Positions 47,354 to 56,523 of a DNA stretch of 64,000 nucleotides are shown piece by piece. Position 1 is the stretch's first letter. The number at the start of each line of letters is the position of its first letter. The position numbers and the translations under genes were made by a program. Origin of the DNA: Gordonia hongkongensis (GTDB lineage: Bacteria; Actinomycetota; Actinomycetes; Mycobacteriales; Mycobacteriaceae); assembly GCF_023078355.1 (NCBI RefSeq), contig NZ_CP095552.1, positions 2,728,001-2,792,000 of the forward strand, given 5' to 3'. The notes beneath the pieces were generated by a model. It was not told where the DNA came from. It made no database searches and was given only the letters and a program-made list of their open reading frames with translations.

Positions 47354-49816
47354 GTGAGCCGACCGACGCACAGCGACGATGACCGGCCCGGCCTCGTCGC
47401 CCCGGACGCCGAGCCCATGGCCCGTGCCAGTGACGCGGCGGTCGCCGAGCGTTACCGCCTGCTTCTCGAACTGAGTCCGGACGCGATCGCGGTCCATCAA
47501 GACGGCCTGATCGTCTACGTGAACTCGGCAGCGCTGGCGTTCGCTCGCGTCGACGAACGCGACGCCATGCTCGGACGGTCCATCGCCGACTTCGTCCATC
47601 CCGACGAACTGCCACAGATGCTCGATCGGATCATCGGCATGGGGGAGGAGGCCGGCGCGTCGACCGTGCCCGAAGAAGTGGTGATGGTCGACGCGCACGG
47701 GGTCACCCGCCCCATGGAGGTGACGTCGGTGCGCACCGTCTGGCAGGACAAGCCTGCGTATCAGGTGATTTTGCGGGACATCACAGCTCAGAAAGCGATC
47801 GAATCGGCCCTGCGACGACAGGCGGCGCTCCTCGACCACGTCAGCAACGCGGTGATCGCCGTCGACAACCACATGACGGTCACTTCCTGGAACCCGGCCG
47901 CTGAGCAGATGTACGGCCTGCGGGCGTCCGAGGCGATCGGACAAAATATCGACGACGTCGTCGGAGCGCACGTGGACCCGCACGCGGCGGTGTCGTTGGG
48001 CGGCACCGTCGATCAGTTGCACCGCCGTTCCGACACCGGGCGATCGTTTCTCGCCCACACCTCGGTGACGACGATGGATGACGGTTTCCTCATCGTCGCC
48101 GAACCCACCCGTCGTCCCCTCATCGAGCGGCTGGGGACGATCCTCGCCGCGCTGCACCAGGCGGTCATCGTCGTTCGCGAGGACGGCGACATCGAACTCG
48201 CCAACCCGGCCGCGGGGACAATGCTCGGTTCCGAAGCGGTCCCGGGTGCCCGGGTCCACGAACTGCCGCTGGACTTCGACGGCGACGAATCACCGATCGC
48301 ACGTTGCCTGCGCACCCGTGAGGCGGTCACCGACGCGACCGCGACGATCACCACGCCCGCCGGCGAGCGTTGGCTCTCGTGCAGTTGCCGGCCGATCGAC
48401 GACGACGGCGCCGAGGTGGTCGTCCTGGTGTCGTTCGCCGACATCACCGACCGTTACCGCGAACGCACCCAGCTGGCGTGGGAAGCCGTACACGATCCGC
48501 TGACCGGTCTGTACAACCGCTCGGGGATCATCCGCGAACTCGAGTCGCACATGGCCGGACTCGACGACGGAAACAACGCCTGCTGCGTCGCGATCTTCTA
48601 CATCGATCTCGACAATTTCAAGCTGGTCAACGATTCGCTCGGCCATGCCGTGGGTGACGAGGTGCTGCACACCGTCGCACAGCGATTGGCGGCGGCAACG
48701 CCCGACGAGGCCTCGGTCGGCCGGATTGGTGGGGACGAATTCGTTCTCGTCGCCACCCTGGGGATCGCCTGTTCGGCCGACGAGATCGAGCAGCAGATCG
48801 ACAAGATCCGGGGGACGGTGTACGAGCCGATCGCGGTGAGCACCCGCACCGAACCGCTCAAGGTGGAGGCGAGCATCGGCGTGGCGACGGTCAAGGCCGG
48901 TGACGACTACACCGCCACCGACCTGCTGCGCGATGCCGACATCGCGCTGTATCAAGCACGCAAGGCTTCTCGTGCGCGCTACGTCCGCTTCCAGACGCAG
49001 CATCGGGAGGAACTGCAGCGCCGGCAGCGCATCGAAGAGGAACTGCGGCGCGTTCTCGACACCGACACCGATCAACTCGAGATCCACTATCAGCCGATCG
49101 TGTCGACCGTCGACGGCGCCCTGGTGGGCCTGGAAAGCCTTCTACGCTGGCGTCACCCGGAACTGGGGTCGATCTCGCCCACCGAGTTCATCCCGCTCGC
49201 AGAAGGATCCAATCTCATCGACCGGGTGGGCAACTATGTGCTGGAGACAGCGGCCGCCGAGGTGGCCGCTGTCGCCGAACTCCGTCGGGTGATGCTGTGC
49301 GTCAACGTCTCCCGACGGGAGCTCACCAATGGCCAGTTCCCCGACCGGCTCCGGGACACGATCACCCGCTCGGGCATGGACCCCGCCGCGTTCTGCCTGG
49401 AGATCACCGAGAGTGCACTGGACCCGCTCGACGGAGACCTGCTCACCCTGTTGCGCAACGTGCGCGAACTCGGAACACACGTGTCGCTCGACGATTTCGG
49501 GACCGGTGCGTCGTCGTTGAGCGAGTTCTACCGCCTGCCGGTCAGTGTCCTGAAGACCGCGAAGTCCTTCGTCGACGCTCTCGACGAGCACCCGAGCGCC
49601 ACATCGATCCTCGCCGGCATCGTCACCATGGCGCACGCGGCCGGGATGCGGGTGGTCGCCGAGGGAGTGGAGACGGAGTCGCAGGCCGCCACGGTCGCCG
49701 AGGTCGGTTGCGACCTCGCGCAGGGCTATCACTTCGGGCGTCCCGCCCCGCTGGCCGACGTGATCGGGTCCGGAGTCCGGATCCGGGCGAATCCCGGTGT
49801 CTGGGAGACCGGCTGA
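47354..49816 (+). CDS. PAS-PAS-GGDEF-EAL cyclic-di-GMP signalling protein
   Basis: 820 residues from GTG 47354, preferred because GAGGGGG lies 7 bases upstream; ATG 47315 has its purine run too close. Two PAS domains lie at about 30-135 and 150-255 and a third PAS-like segment at 270-380. The GGDEF site RIGGDEF near 456 is intact, but an upstream RxxD inhibitory site is not seen. In the EAL domain the lead motif reads ESL, while Asn (NVSRREL), Glu (ITESAL), DDFGTG, Lys (LKTAKSF), EGVET and AQGYHFGRP remain. So both synthesis and hydrolysis appear possible. Soluble. Confidence 0.9.
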   Translation: MSRPTHSDDDRPGLVAPDAEPMARASDAAVAERYRLLLELSPDAIAVHQDGLIVYVNSAALAFARVDERDAMLGRSIADFVHPDELPQMLDRIIGMGEEAGASTVPEEVVMVDAHGVTRPMEVTSVRTVWQDKPAYQVILRDITAQKAIESALRRQAALLDHVSNAVIAVDNHMTVTSWNPAAEQMYGLRASEAIGQNIDDVVGAHVDPHAAVSLGGTVDQLHRRSDTGRSFLAHTSVTTMDDGFLIVAEPTRRPLIERLGTILAALHQAVIVVREDGDIELANPAAGTMLGSEAVPGARVHELPLDFDGDESPIARCLRTREAVTDATATITTPAGERWLSCSCRPIDDDGAEVVVLVSFADITDRYRERTQLAWEAVHDPLTGLYNRSGIIRELESHMAGLDDGNNACCVAIFYIDLDNFKLVNDSLGHAVGDEVLHTVAQRLAAATPDEASVGRIGGDEFVLVATLGIACSADEIEQQIDKIRGTVYEPIAVSTRTEPLKVEASIGVATVKAGDDYTATDLLRDADIALYQARKASRARYVRFQTQHREELQRRQRIEEELRRVLDTDTDQLEIHYQPIVSTVDGALVGLESLLRWRHPELGSISPTEFIPLAEGSNLIDRVGNYVLETAAAEVAAVAELRRVMLCVNVSRRELTNGQFPDRLRDTITRSGMDPAAFCLEITESALDPLDGDLLTLLRNVRELGTHVSLDDFGTGASSLSEFYRLPVSVLKTAKSFVDALDEHPSATSILAGIVTMAHAAGMRVVAEGVETESQAATVAEVGCDLAQGYHFGRPAPLADVIGSGVRIRANPGVWETG

Positions 49817-49849
49817 CCTGTCCGCGCCAGACCAACACTGTCATTGAGG

Positions 49850-49873
49850 CGTCCCACGCCATACCGTGGGGCG
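49850..49873 (+). terminator. Hairpin after the GGDEF-EAL gene
   Basis: CGTCCCACG and CGTGGGGCG form a 9-base stem (one G-U pair) with a 6-base loop 33 bases after the stop. No strong T-run follows. Confidence 0.5.
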
Positions 49874-50038
49874 TATCTGCGCTATGCATGCGACTGTGTC
49901 CGTTACCGTCAGACTCGGCGATGCACGCGAGTAGATTGATCGCCACGTCGATCACCCGGCGTCCATGCAACCGGACAGCGAGGTCACGGACATGACACAC
50001 ATTCTGCGGTGGACTCCTGCAACGCTCTGGACGGCGTC

Positions 50039-51505
50039 ATGACCGACGCGGAGCGGCAAGTCGCCGAGCAACACACGGCGAAGGTCATCGGTGTCACGGT
50101 CGCCGCGGCGGTCGGTGGCTTCCTGTTCGGTTTCGACAGCTCGGTCGTCAACGGCGCCGTCGACTCGATCGAAGCGGACTTCGGCCTCGGCAAGCTGATG
50201 ACCGGCTTCGCCGTCGCGATCGCGTTGCTCGGCTGTGCGCTCGGCGCATGGTTCGCGGGCCGATTGGCCGACGTGTGGGGCCGCAAGCGCGTGATGCTGC
50301 TCGGCTCCGCGCTTTTCATCATCAACTCGATCGGCACCGGTTTCACACAGACCATCCCGGACCTGCTCTTGTGGCGTGTGCTCGGCGGTATCGGCATCGG
50401 TATCGCATCGGTGATCGCTCCCGCATACATCGCCGAGATCGCTCCGGCCCGCTTCCGCGGCGCCCTGGGGTCTCTGCAGCAGTTGGCGATCACGATGGGC
50501 ATCTTCGCGGCGTTGCTGTCCGACGCTCTCCTCGCGGACAGCGCGGGCGGCGCGTCGAACGACTTCTGGTGGGGCCTCGAGGCGTGGCGGTGGATGTTCC
50601 TCGTCGGTGTCGTGCCCGCCGTCGTCTACGGTGTGCTGGCGCTGCTGATCCCGGAGTCGCCGCGATACCTGGTGGGCCGCAACCGTGATGCCGAGGCGGC
50701 CCGGATCCTGCAGGAGGTGACGGGCGAGGAGAACCCCCTCGAGCGGGTCAAAGAGATCAAGCTGACGGTCAAGCGCGAGGCGAAGTCGTCGATCAGGGAC
50801 ATCGCCGGACCGTCATTCGGGCTGCACCCGCTCGTCTGGGTCGGCATCTGGCTGGCAGTCTTCCAGCAGTTCGTCGGTATCAACGCGATCTTCTACTACT
50901 CGACGACGCTGTGGCAGTCCGTCGGCTTCTCCGAGGCCGACTCGTTCAAGACATCGGTGATCACCGCCGTCATCAACGTCGTCATGACCTTCGTGGCGAT
51001 CCTGTTCGTCGACCGCATCGGGCGGCGGAAACTGCTGCTCGGCGGTTCGGTGGGCATGTTCATCGGCCTGCTCATGGCGTGTATCGCGTTCACCCAGCAG
51101 ATCGGCGAGGGCGAGAACATCACGCTGCCCGACCCGTGGGGTGTGGTCGCACTGATCGGCGCCAACCTGTTCGTGGTCGCCTTCGCCGCGACGTGGGGCC
51201 CGGTGATGTGGGTGATGCTGGGGGAGATGTTCCCCAACCGCATCCGCGGTGTCGCCCTGGGCGTCTGCACGGCCGTGAACTGGGTCGCGAACTTCACCAT
51301 CTCGATGCTGTTCCCGCCGATGACCGAAGCCGTCGGACTCGGAATCATCTACGGCTTCTTCGCCTTCTGCGCCGCGGCCTCGTTCTTCTACGTCCTCCGG
51401 AAGGTCGAGGAGACCAAGGGGATGGAGCTCGAGCAGATGGATTCGGTGGCAGAGGCGCGACTGTCGCAGTTCACTGCGGTCCGTGCGGCGAAGGACAAAG
51501 CCTGA
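50039..51505 (+). CDS. MFS sugar porter
   Basis: 488 residues with twelve membrane helices. Sugar-porter signatures are present: GFDSSVVNGAV in helix 1, GRLADVWGRKR, PESPRYL after helix 6, and QQFVGINAIFYY in helix 7. It likely imports a hexose, pentose or polyol by proton symport. The start at 50039 avoids an unsupported 10-residue extension. The nitronate monooxygenase gene begins immediately after its stop. Confidence 0.9.
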   Translation: MTDAERQVAEQHTAKVIGVTVAAAVGGFLFGFDSSVVNGAVDSIEADFGLGKLMTGFAVAIALLGCALGAWFAGRLADVWGRKRVMLLGSALFIINSIGTGFTQTIPDLLLWRVLGGIGIGIASVIAPAYIAEIAPARFRGALGSLQQLAITMGIFAALLSDALLADSAGGASNDFWWGLEAWRWMFLVGVVPAVVYGVLALLIPESPRYLVGRNRDAEAARILQEVTGEENPLERVKEIKLTVKREAKSSIRDIAGPSFGLHPLVWVGIWLAVFQQFVGINAIFYYSTTLWQSVGFSEADSFKTSVITAVINVVMTFVAILFVDRIGRRKLLLGGSVGMFIGLLMACIAFTQQIGEGENITLPDPWGVVALIGANLFVVAFAATWGPVMWVMLGEMFPNRIRGVALGVCTAVNWVANFTISMLFPPMTEAVGLGIIYGFFAFCAAASFFYVLRKVEETKGMELEQMDSVAEARLSQFTAVRAAKDKA

Positions 51506-52519
51506 ATGTTCGATCTGCGTGAGCTCTCCAGCCGCGTCGTCGCCGCCCCCATGGCCGGTGGTCCGAGCACCCCGGAACTGGTGGTGGCCGCGGGATCGGC
51601 CGGCGGTGTCGGCCAGCTCGCCGCCGGGTACCAGACTCCCGACAAGGTGCGCGCCGACATCGCGGCCGTGCGGACGGCCGGCACCGAGGTCTTCGGTGTC
51701 AACATCTTCGTTCCCGAGGCGGAGCCGGTGAACCGCGACGACCTCGCCCGCTACCGCGCCGAACTCGTCCCGTATGCGCGAAGTCTGGGCGTGACGCTTC
51801 CCGAGGTCGAGGACCTGGGCGAGGACGATGATCACTTCGACGACAAGATCCGGCTGGTGTGCGACGAGCGGATTCCGCTCGTGTCCTTCGCGTTCGGGTG
51901 TCCCGCACCCGAGGTCGTCGCCGAATTGCACCGGCACGGGTGCAGTGTCGGGGTCACGGTCACCACGGCCACGGACGCCGAGATCGCCGGTCGAGCAGGG
52001 GCCGACTGGCTGTGCGTGCAGGGTCCCGACGCCGGTGGCCATCGGTCGGTCTTCGACCGCCGGAGCACTCCTCCGACAGAGCCGCTCGACGACTTGATCC
52101 GCGCGGTCGCCGACCGGGTGCCGCTGCCGATCGTGGCGGCGGGTGGGATCTCCACGTCGGCCCGGGCCGACGAGGTCCGATCAGTGGGAGCTGTTGCGGT
52201 GCAGGTGGGTACGGTTCTGTTGCGGACCGCCGAGGCCGGCACCAAACCCGCGCACGCGGCGGCTCTCGCCGATCCGGACCGAACCGATACCGTGGTCACC
52301 TGGGCGTTCAGCGGCCGACCGGCACGCGCCCTGCGAAACCTGTTCACCGACAGGTTCTCCGACGCCGCGGTGGCCGAGTACCCGGCCGTCAACACGTTGA
52401 CCGGCGGCATCCGACGCGCCGCCAGCAACGACCCCGACGGGATCAACCTCTGGGCCGGGAGCGGATACCGCGACGCCGTCGAGGAGTTGGCCGTCGAGAC
52501 CATCGCCCGGCTCGGGTGA
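51506..52519 (+). CDS. Nitronate monooxygenase (2-nitropropane dioxygenase type)
   Basis: 337 residues, TIM-barrel FMN enzyme. It starts with the family motif APMAGGPSTPELV, and has AAGYQTPDKVRADI, VQGPDAGGHRS (the His near the flavin) and AAGGISTSA. It oxidises alkyl nitronates to carbonyl compounds and nitrite; the natural substrate may be propionate 3-nitronate. Directly after the sugar porter, with no gap. Confidence 0.9.
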   Translation: MFDLRELSSRVVAAPMAGGPSTPELVVAAGSAGGVGQLAAGYQTPDKVRADIAAVRTAGTEVFGVNIFVPEAEPVNRDDLARYRAELVPYARSLGVTLPEVEDLGEDDDHFDDKIRLVCDERIPLVSFAFGCPAPEVVAELHRHGCSVGVTVTTATDAEIAGRAGADWLCVQGPDAGGHRSVFDRRSTPPTEPLDDLIRAVADRVPLPIVAAGGISTSARADEVRSVGAVAVQVGTVLLRTAEAGTKPAHAAALADPDRTDTVVTWAFSGRPARALRNLFTDRFSDAAVAEYPAVNTLTGGIRRAASNDPDGINLWAGSGYRDAVEELAVETIARLG

Positions 52520-52533
52520 TCGAGGAGATCTCT

Positions 52534-52621
52534 GTTCCCTGAGGAGCGCCCGGAGCTTGCGGAGGGCGCGTCACGAAGGGTGTGCCACGCATCTCGCCAG
52601 GACCCTTCGAGGCTCGTCGCT
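52534..52621. repeat. REP palindrome, copy 6, split by the IS element
   Basis: The left part (GTTCCCTGAGGAGC to GGCTCGTCGCT) ends at 52621. The right part (ATCGCTCCTCGCACCTCAGG and on) resumes at 54131 and ends near 54155. Joining them gives a normal REP sequence. Confidence 0.85.
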
Positions 52622-54130
52622 GATATGTAGTGCTGCTCTGTCAAGTCCCATGGCGAAATTGCCTCCTTCTCAGGGGCTGTTGTGGGGTTGGCCACCCGCC
52701 GCGGTGTGTGGTGGTCGTTACTCGCGACGGTGTTGTCGGACTGATATACGCGGGTTGGTTACCGCTCAACGGTGTTCGACAGGAGAGGAAAACGCTGGCC
52801 GACGGGTCTATGTAAACGTGCGTACCGTGCACCCAAAAGTGCTGGCGCACATAGCGACGCCGTGGATTCGTTCCCTGTTCACCACAGCGGGAGTCCCGCG
52901 ACGGGTGGCCAAGATTGTGTGTCAGTGCTGGTTAGTCGTCGAGCACCGCCAGCGACCAGCACCAGCCGGCGAGCTCACGAGCGATCGCGGTGTTGGCCAC
53001 GCAGGGATGTTTGCTGCGGCGGTCGAATTGTTGCCAGCGCTTGTGTAGCCGACGATTGCCGGCATGGCCACGGGCGCGGGCAGCCGGTGTAGCAGCCTCC
53101 CACCGGCGGCGCATGGTCTGTCCGGGTGTGGCGTAGGGGCGTCGGTGTTGCCAGGCCGCCTCGACCAATAGCCGCCGCACGTGGGCGTTACCGGCCTTGG
53201 TGATCGATCCCTGACTGCGGGTCCCGCCGGTCGAGTATTCCGAGGGCACCAACCCGGCGTAGGAGCCGATCGTGGCGCCACTAAACCGTGACCAGTCGCC
53301 GATCTCGACCGCCAAAGCGAACGCGGTCAGCGTCGACACGCCCCGCAGACACGACAGCCGGGTGACCACCGCCCGCCACGGATCGGTGGCCGCGGTCTGT
53401 TCGATCAGCTCATCGAGGCGGTCACGGCGGGCGGTCACGCTCAACACCGCGTCCAGGTCGTTGTCGAAGGCGGCTTGCAGCAGCGGCAGCTCGAAACGTT
53501 GACGCTGCAGCCACCGCTGATGAACACCGGTCCAGGGTTTCCCGCCGGAGTAGACGATCCCCTGTCGCAGAAGCAGTTTGGACAATCGATGCCGAGCGCG
53601 CATCAAGTCGCTGCGGGCGTCCTCGCGGGCGCGGACCAGATCCCGTGCGGCTTCGGTGCCCACCTCAGGAACACTGACCGCCACCACTTCGCCCAGGCGC
53701 AGCAACTTCGCCAAGTGTGCAGCGTCTCGGGCATCGGTCTTGACGCGGTCCCCGGCTGGCCGCTGCAGCTTCGAGGGCGCGGCAACCACACACTCCATCC
53801 CGGCCGCCGTGATCGCCCGCGCCAATCCAAAGCCGGTCGGACCGGCCTCATAGGCCACCCGCACCGGCGGGGCCAGGCCTTGTAGCCAGCTGACGATGGT
53901 CGCCGCATCAGGGACCAAGGTCTCCCGAATCACCTGCCCGGTGTCTTCATCGATGGCGTGAGCGACCACCGAGCGTGCGTGAACATCCAATCCGACACTT
54001 GTACCCTGAACAATCACCGGAGGCCTCCTGATCTGCAATGTGGTGCTACCGCCGAGTGTGAACTCAGCAGCAGCAACCCACGATGTGTTTGCAGCTTGAG
54101 GCCTTCGGCCCCAAGGCCCTCATACCGTCT
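52622..54130 (-). mobile_element. IS110-family insertion sequence
   Basis: The element is about 1,509 bp and interrupts a REP palindrome. Both junctions carry the dinucleotide CT (52620-52621 and 54129-54130), as expected for IS110-type core recombination, and no other target duplication is seen. It encodes one transposase on the minus strand. Non-coding ends are about 310 bp (52622-52931, downstream of the transposase) and about 113 bp (54018-54130, upstream). A structured guide (bridge) RNA, as known for IS110 relatives, would be expected in one of them, most likely the longer. There are no terminal inverted repeats, as usual for the family. Confidence 0.85.
52932..54017 (-). CDS. IS110-family DEDD transposase
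   Basis: 361 residues from GTG 54017, chosen because a perfect AGGAGG lies 6 bases upstream; the frame extends 7 codons further to an ATG at 54038. RuvC-like DEDD residues are visible: D in VGLDVHA, E in AYEAGPTG, and D/D in KTDARDAAHLA. The C-terminal Tnp domain has the conserved serine block GTRSQGSITKAGN. It is full length and unbroken, so the element may be active. Confidence 0.93.
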   Translation of the reverse strand: MIVQGTSVGLDVHARSVVAHAIDEDTGQVIRETLVPDAATIVSWLQGLAPPVRVAYEAGPTGFGLARAITAAGMECVVAAPSKLQRPAGDRVKTDARDAAHLAKLLRLGEVVAVSVPEVGTEAARDLVRAREDARSDLMRARHRLSKLLLRQGIVYSGGKPWTGVHQRWLQRQRFELPLLQAAFDNDLDAVLSVTARRDRLDELIEQTAATDPWRAVVTRLSCLRGVSTLTAFALAVEIGDWSRFSGATIGSYAGLVPSEYSTGGTRSQGSITKAGNAHVRRLLVEAAWQHRRPYATPGQTMRRRWEAATPAARARGHAGNRRLHKRWQQFDRRSKHPCVANTAIARELAGWCWSLAVLDD

Positions 54131-54209
54131 ATCGCTCCTCGCACCTCAGGGAGCAGGGGTGGTGGGCTTCTTTCGAATCAGGGAGCGAAGGGGTCGCGCT
54201 CCTCCCACC

Positions 54210-54968
54210 TCAGTGCGGGTCCTGCTCGTTCAGCGTCGCCACGACGTCGGCGTAGTCGCCGCGCGCCTCACCCCACCGCAGGAACTTCACCCGCTCGACG
54301 AGCAGTTCGGTGGCGGCGGGTTGCGTGCCGATCAGATGGACGACCTCATCGACGAATTCGTCGAGGGGCATGGCGAAGTCGCTGTCCCGTTGACCCGGCA
54401 GCAGGTCGGTGCGAACCGCCGGCGGCACGAGTTCGACGACGTCGACTCCGGTATCGGCGAACTGCAGGCGCAACGATTCACTCAGCATGTGGATCGCCGC
54501 TTTCGTGGCGTTGTAGGTCGGCGTCACCCGGAGCGGGGTGAATGCCAGGCCCGAGGACACGGTCATGATCGTGGCGGACGGTCGAGACCGCAGGTGGTCG
54601 ATGAACGCGCCGATCAGACGGATCGGACCGAGGAGATTGGTGGTGACCATTGCCTCCGCGGCATCGAGGAAACCTGCCGGGGACGACCAATCCTCCGCCC
54701 GCATGATGCCGGCCATCGCGACAAGCACGTCGAGGTTCGGGTGTTCGGCGATGACCTTCCGTGCAGCGGACTCGACACTGGCCGGGTCGGCGACATCGAT
54801 CGCGACGGTGTGCAACCCGGGGTGTTCCGAACGGATACGGTCGAGGAGTTCGGTGCGCCGCCCGCCGACGATGACGGTGTTGCCCTTGTCGTGCAGACGG
54901 GTCGCAAGTGCCAAGCCGATCCCGCTGGTCGCTCCGGGGATGAAGATGGTGTTTCCGGTGAGGTTCAT
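54210..54968 (-). CDS. Short-chain dehydrogenase (DltE-like SDR)
   Basis: 252 residues from ATG 54968. The cofactor loop GATSGIGLALA is near residue 12, NAG reads MAG, and the active site is S (TVSSGLAF) and Y-x3-K (YNATKAAI). The sequence resembles DltE-type oxidoreductases of broad range. It is divergent from an MmyB-like regulator by about 100 bases, which is a common pair in actinobacteria, so the regulator probably controls it. Confidence 0.9.
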   Translation of the reverse strand: MNLTGNTIFIPGATSGIGLALATRLHDKGNTVIVGGRRTELLDRIRSEHPGLHTVAIDVADPASVESAARKVIAEHPNLDVLVAMAGIMRAEDWSSPAGFLDAAEAMVTTNLLGPIRLIGAFIDHLRSRPSATIMTVSSGLAFTPLRVTPTYNATKAAIHMLSESLRLQFADTGVDVVELVPPAVRTDLLPGQRDSDFAMPLDEFVDEVVHLIGTQPAATELLVERVKFLRWGEARGDYADVVATLNEQDPH

Positions 54969-55069
54969 GTCATCGAGTCTCGGATCCGGCGGGCGAGTCA
55001 TCCAGAGCGCAACCATCGGGGGATCGCCGATCCCTGGCAACGCGGTACCGACGCCGTGATACTGGCCTG

Positions 55070-55920
55070 ATGGATCGTGATGCGCTGGCCGGGTTCCTCG
55101 TGAGCCGACGCAACAATCTGCAACCATCGGATGTCGGTCTGCCGGGGGCGCCCGGCGACGCACGACGGGTCTTCGACGCGAAGAGGTGGCGCAGCTCGCC
55201 ACGATGTCGACCGACTACTACACCCGTCTCGAACAACGCCGCGGCCCACAACCGAGCACCCAGATGCTGGCGGCGCTTGCTCGCGCACTCCGCCTCACGG
55301 CCGATGAGCGGGACTACCTGTTCCGGGTAGCCGGACACAGCGCGCCGGACCGGATGGCGGCCTCGGACCACATCGCGCCCGGACTCCTGCGGGTACTCGA
55401 CCGGCTCACCGACACCCCCGCCCTCATTCTCTCGGCACTGGGGGAGACCTTGGTGCAGAATCATTGCGCGCGAGCGCTGTTCGGTGACACCGACCATCTC
55501 GTCGGAATGGACCGCAGTGCCATCTATCGGTGGTTCGTGCACCCCGCCGAGGAACGCGGCCGCTACCCGGCGGATGATCACGAGCGGCAGAGTCGTGCGC
55601 AGGTCGCCTCGCTCCGTGCCGCTTACGGCGTCATGGGCGCCGATTCCCGTGCCGGAGCAATGGTCACGGAACTTCGACGGCGCAGCAGCGAGTTCGCCAC
55701 ACTCTGGGACACCCACATCGTGAGCCGACGCTTCGAGGACCACAAGATCCTGATCCATCCCGAGGTCGGCGCGATCGAGGTCGACTGTCAGGCGCTCTTC
55801 ACCGAGGACGAAACCCAGGTGTTGCTCGTGCTGACGGCAGCGCCGCGAACGGACGCAGCGGGAAAGATCGAATTGCTCAACGTGCTCGGCACACAAGAAC
55901 TCGGACTCGATCCGCGCTGA
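55070..55920 (+). pseudogene. MmyB-like XRE regulator, one-base frameshift
   Basis: The N-terminus (MDRDALAGFLVSRRNNLQPSDVGLPG) is in one frame and the rest (EEVAQLATMSTDYYTRLEQ..., ending at 55920) in another. Adding one G to the five-G run near 55143 gives the family sequence GLPGGARRRTTGLRREEVAQ. The intact product, about 283 residues, would have an N-terminal HTH and a C-terminal MmyB ligand domain. The divergent SDR gene is the likely target. Confidence 0.85.
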
Positions 55921-55938
55921 CCGTCTGGCTCCGGGGGA

Positions 55939-56409
55939 CTATGTCGAACCGGTGCCACGAGTGTTGATCCGCCTCCCGATCGCGGATACCTGGCGAAGCT
56001 GCGCACGCGTGAGGCGGTCGATGACGAGCTCACGCACGTTGGTCACATACCCGGGAGCGGTGGCCACCACTTTCTCCCAACCCGACTCGGTGAGAACGGC
56101 ATTCGTGAATCGACCGTTCTCGGGGCACGGATGGCGCCGAACCCATCCCCGCTTCTCGAGTCTGCCGACCACATGCGAGAGCCGGGACAGCGAACCGTAG
56201 GACAGTTCGGCGAGCTGGCTCATCCGCAGGGTGCGGTCAGGGGCCTCGGACAGCGCTGCCATCACCTCGTACTCGAAGTGGGTGATCTGGGCGTCACGGA
56301 GAAGCTGGGCGTCGAGGGCGTGGGGGAGACGGGCGAGCGCGGTTGCCACCTGGATCCAGGCGTCCATTTCCTCGTCGTCGAGCCAGTTCGGCTCTGGGGC
56401 AGTGGACAT
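55939..56409 (-). CDS. MarR-family regulator
   Basis: 156 residues from ATG 56409. The winged HTH is clear (LSEAPDRTLRMSQLAELSYGSLSRLSHVVGRLEKRGWVRR) with the wing PENGRFTNAVLTESG. It is divergent from the DoxX gene, with palindromic sites in the shared 114-base promoter region, so it likely represses doxX and itself in response to a phenolic or oxidant ligand. Confidence 0.88.
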   Translation of the reverse strand: MSTAPEPNWLDDEEMDAWIQVATALARLPHALDAQLLRDAQITHFEYEVMAALSEAPDRTLRMSQLAELSYGSLSRLSHVVGRLEKRGWVRRHPCPENGRFTNAVLTESGWEKVVATAPGYVTNVRELVIDRLTRAQLRQVSAIGRRINTRGTGST

Positions 56410-56479
56410 CTGCGCAGTGTATACGAAGTGAACACGTCCGTGATCAGGTTGACGCATCAAGTGTCAACACCTAGCCTTC

Positions 56480-56495
56480 ACTTGATACTTCAAGT
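56480..56495. promoter_or_regulatory. Candidate MarR operator
   Basis: ACTTGA-TACT-TCAAGT is a perfect 6+4+6 palindrome 28 bases upstream of doxX. A second motif, TTGAC ... GTCAA (about 56449-56467), lies further upstream, near the marR side. Confidence 0.6.
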
Positions 56496-56523
56496 CACAA
56501 CCATCTAGTGAGGCGGCTCAGTC

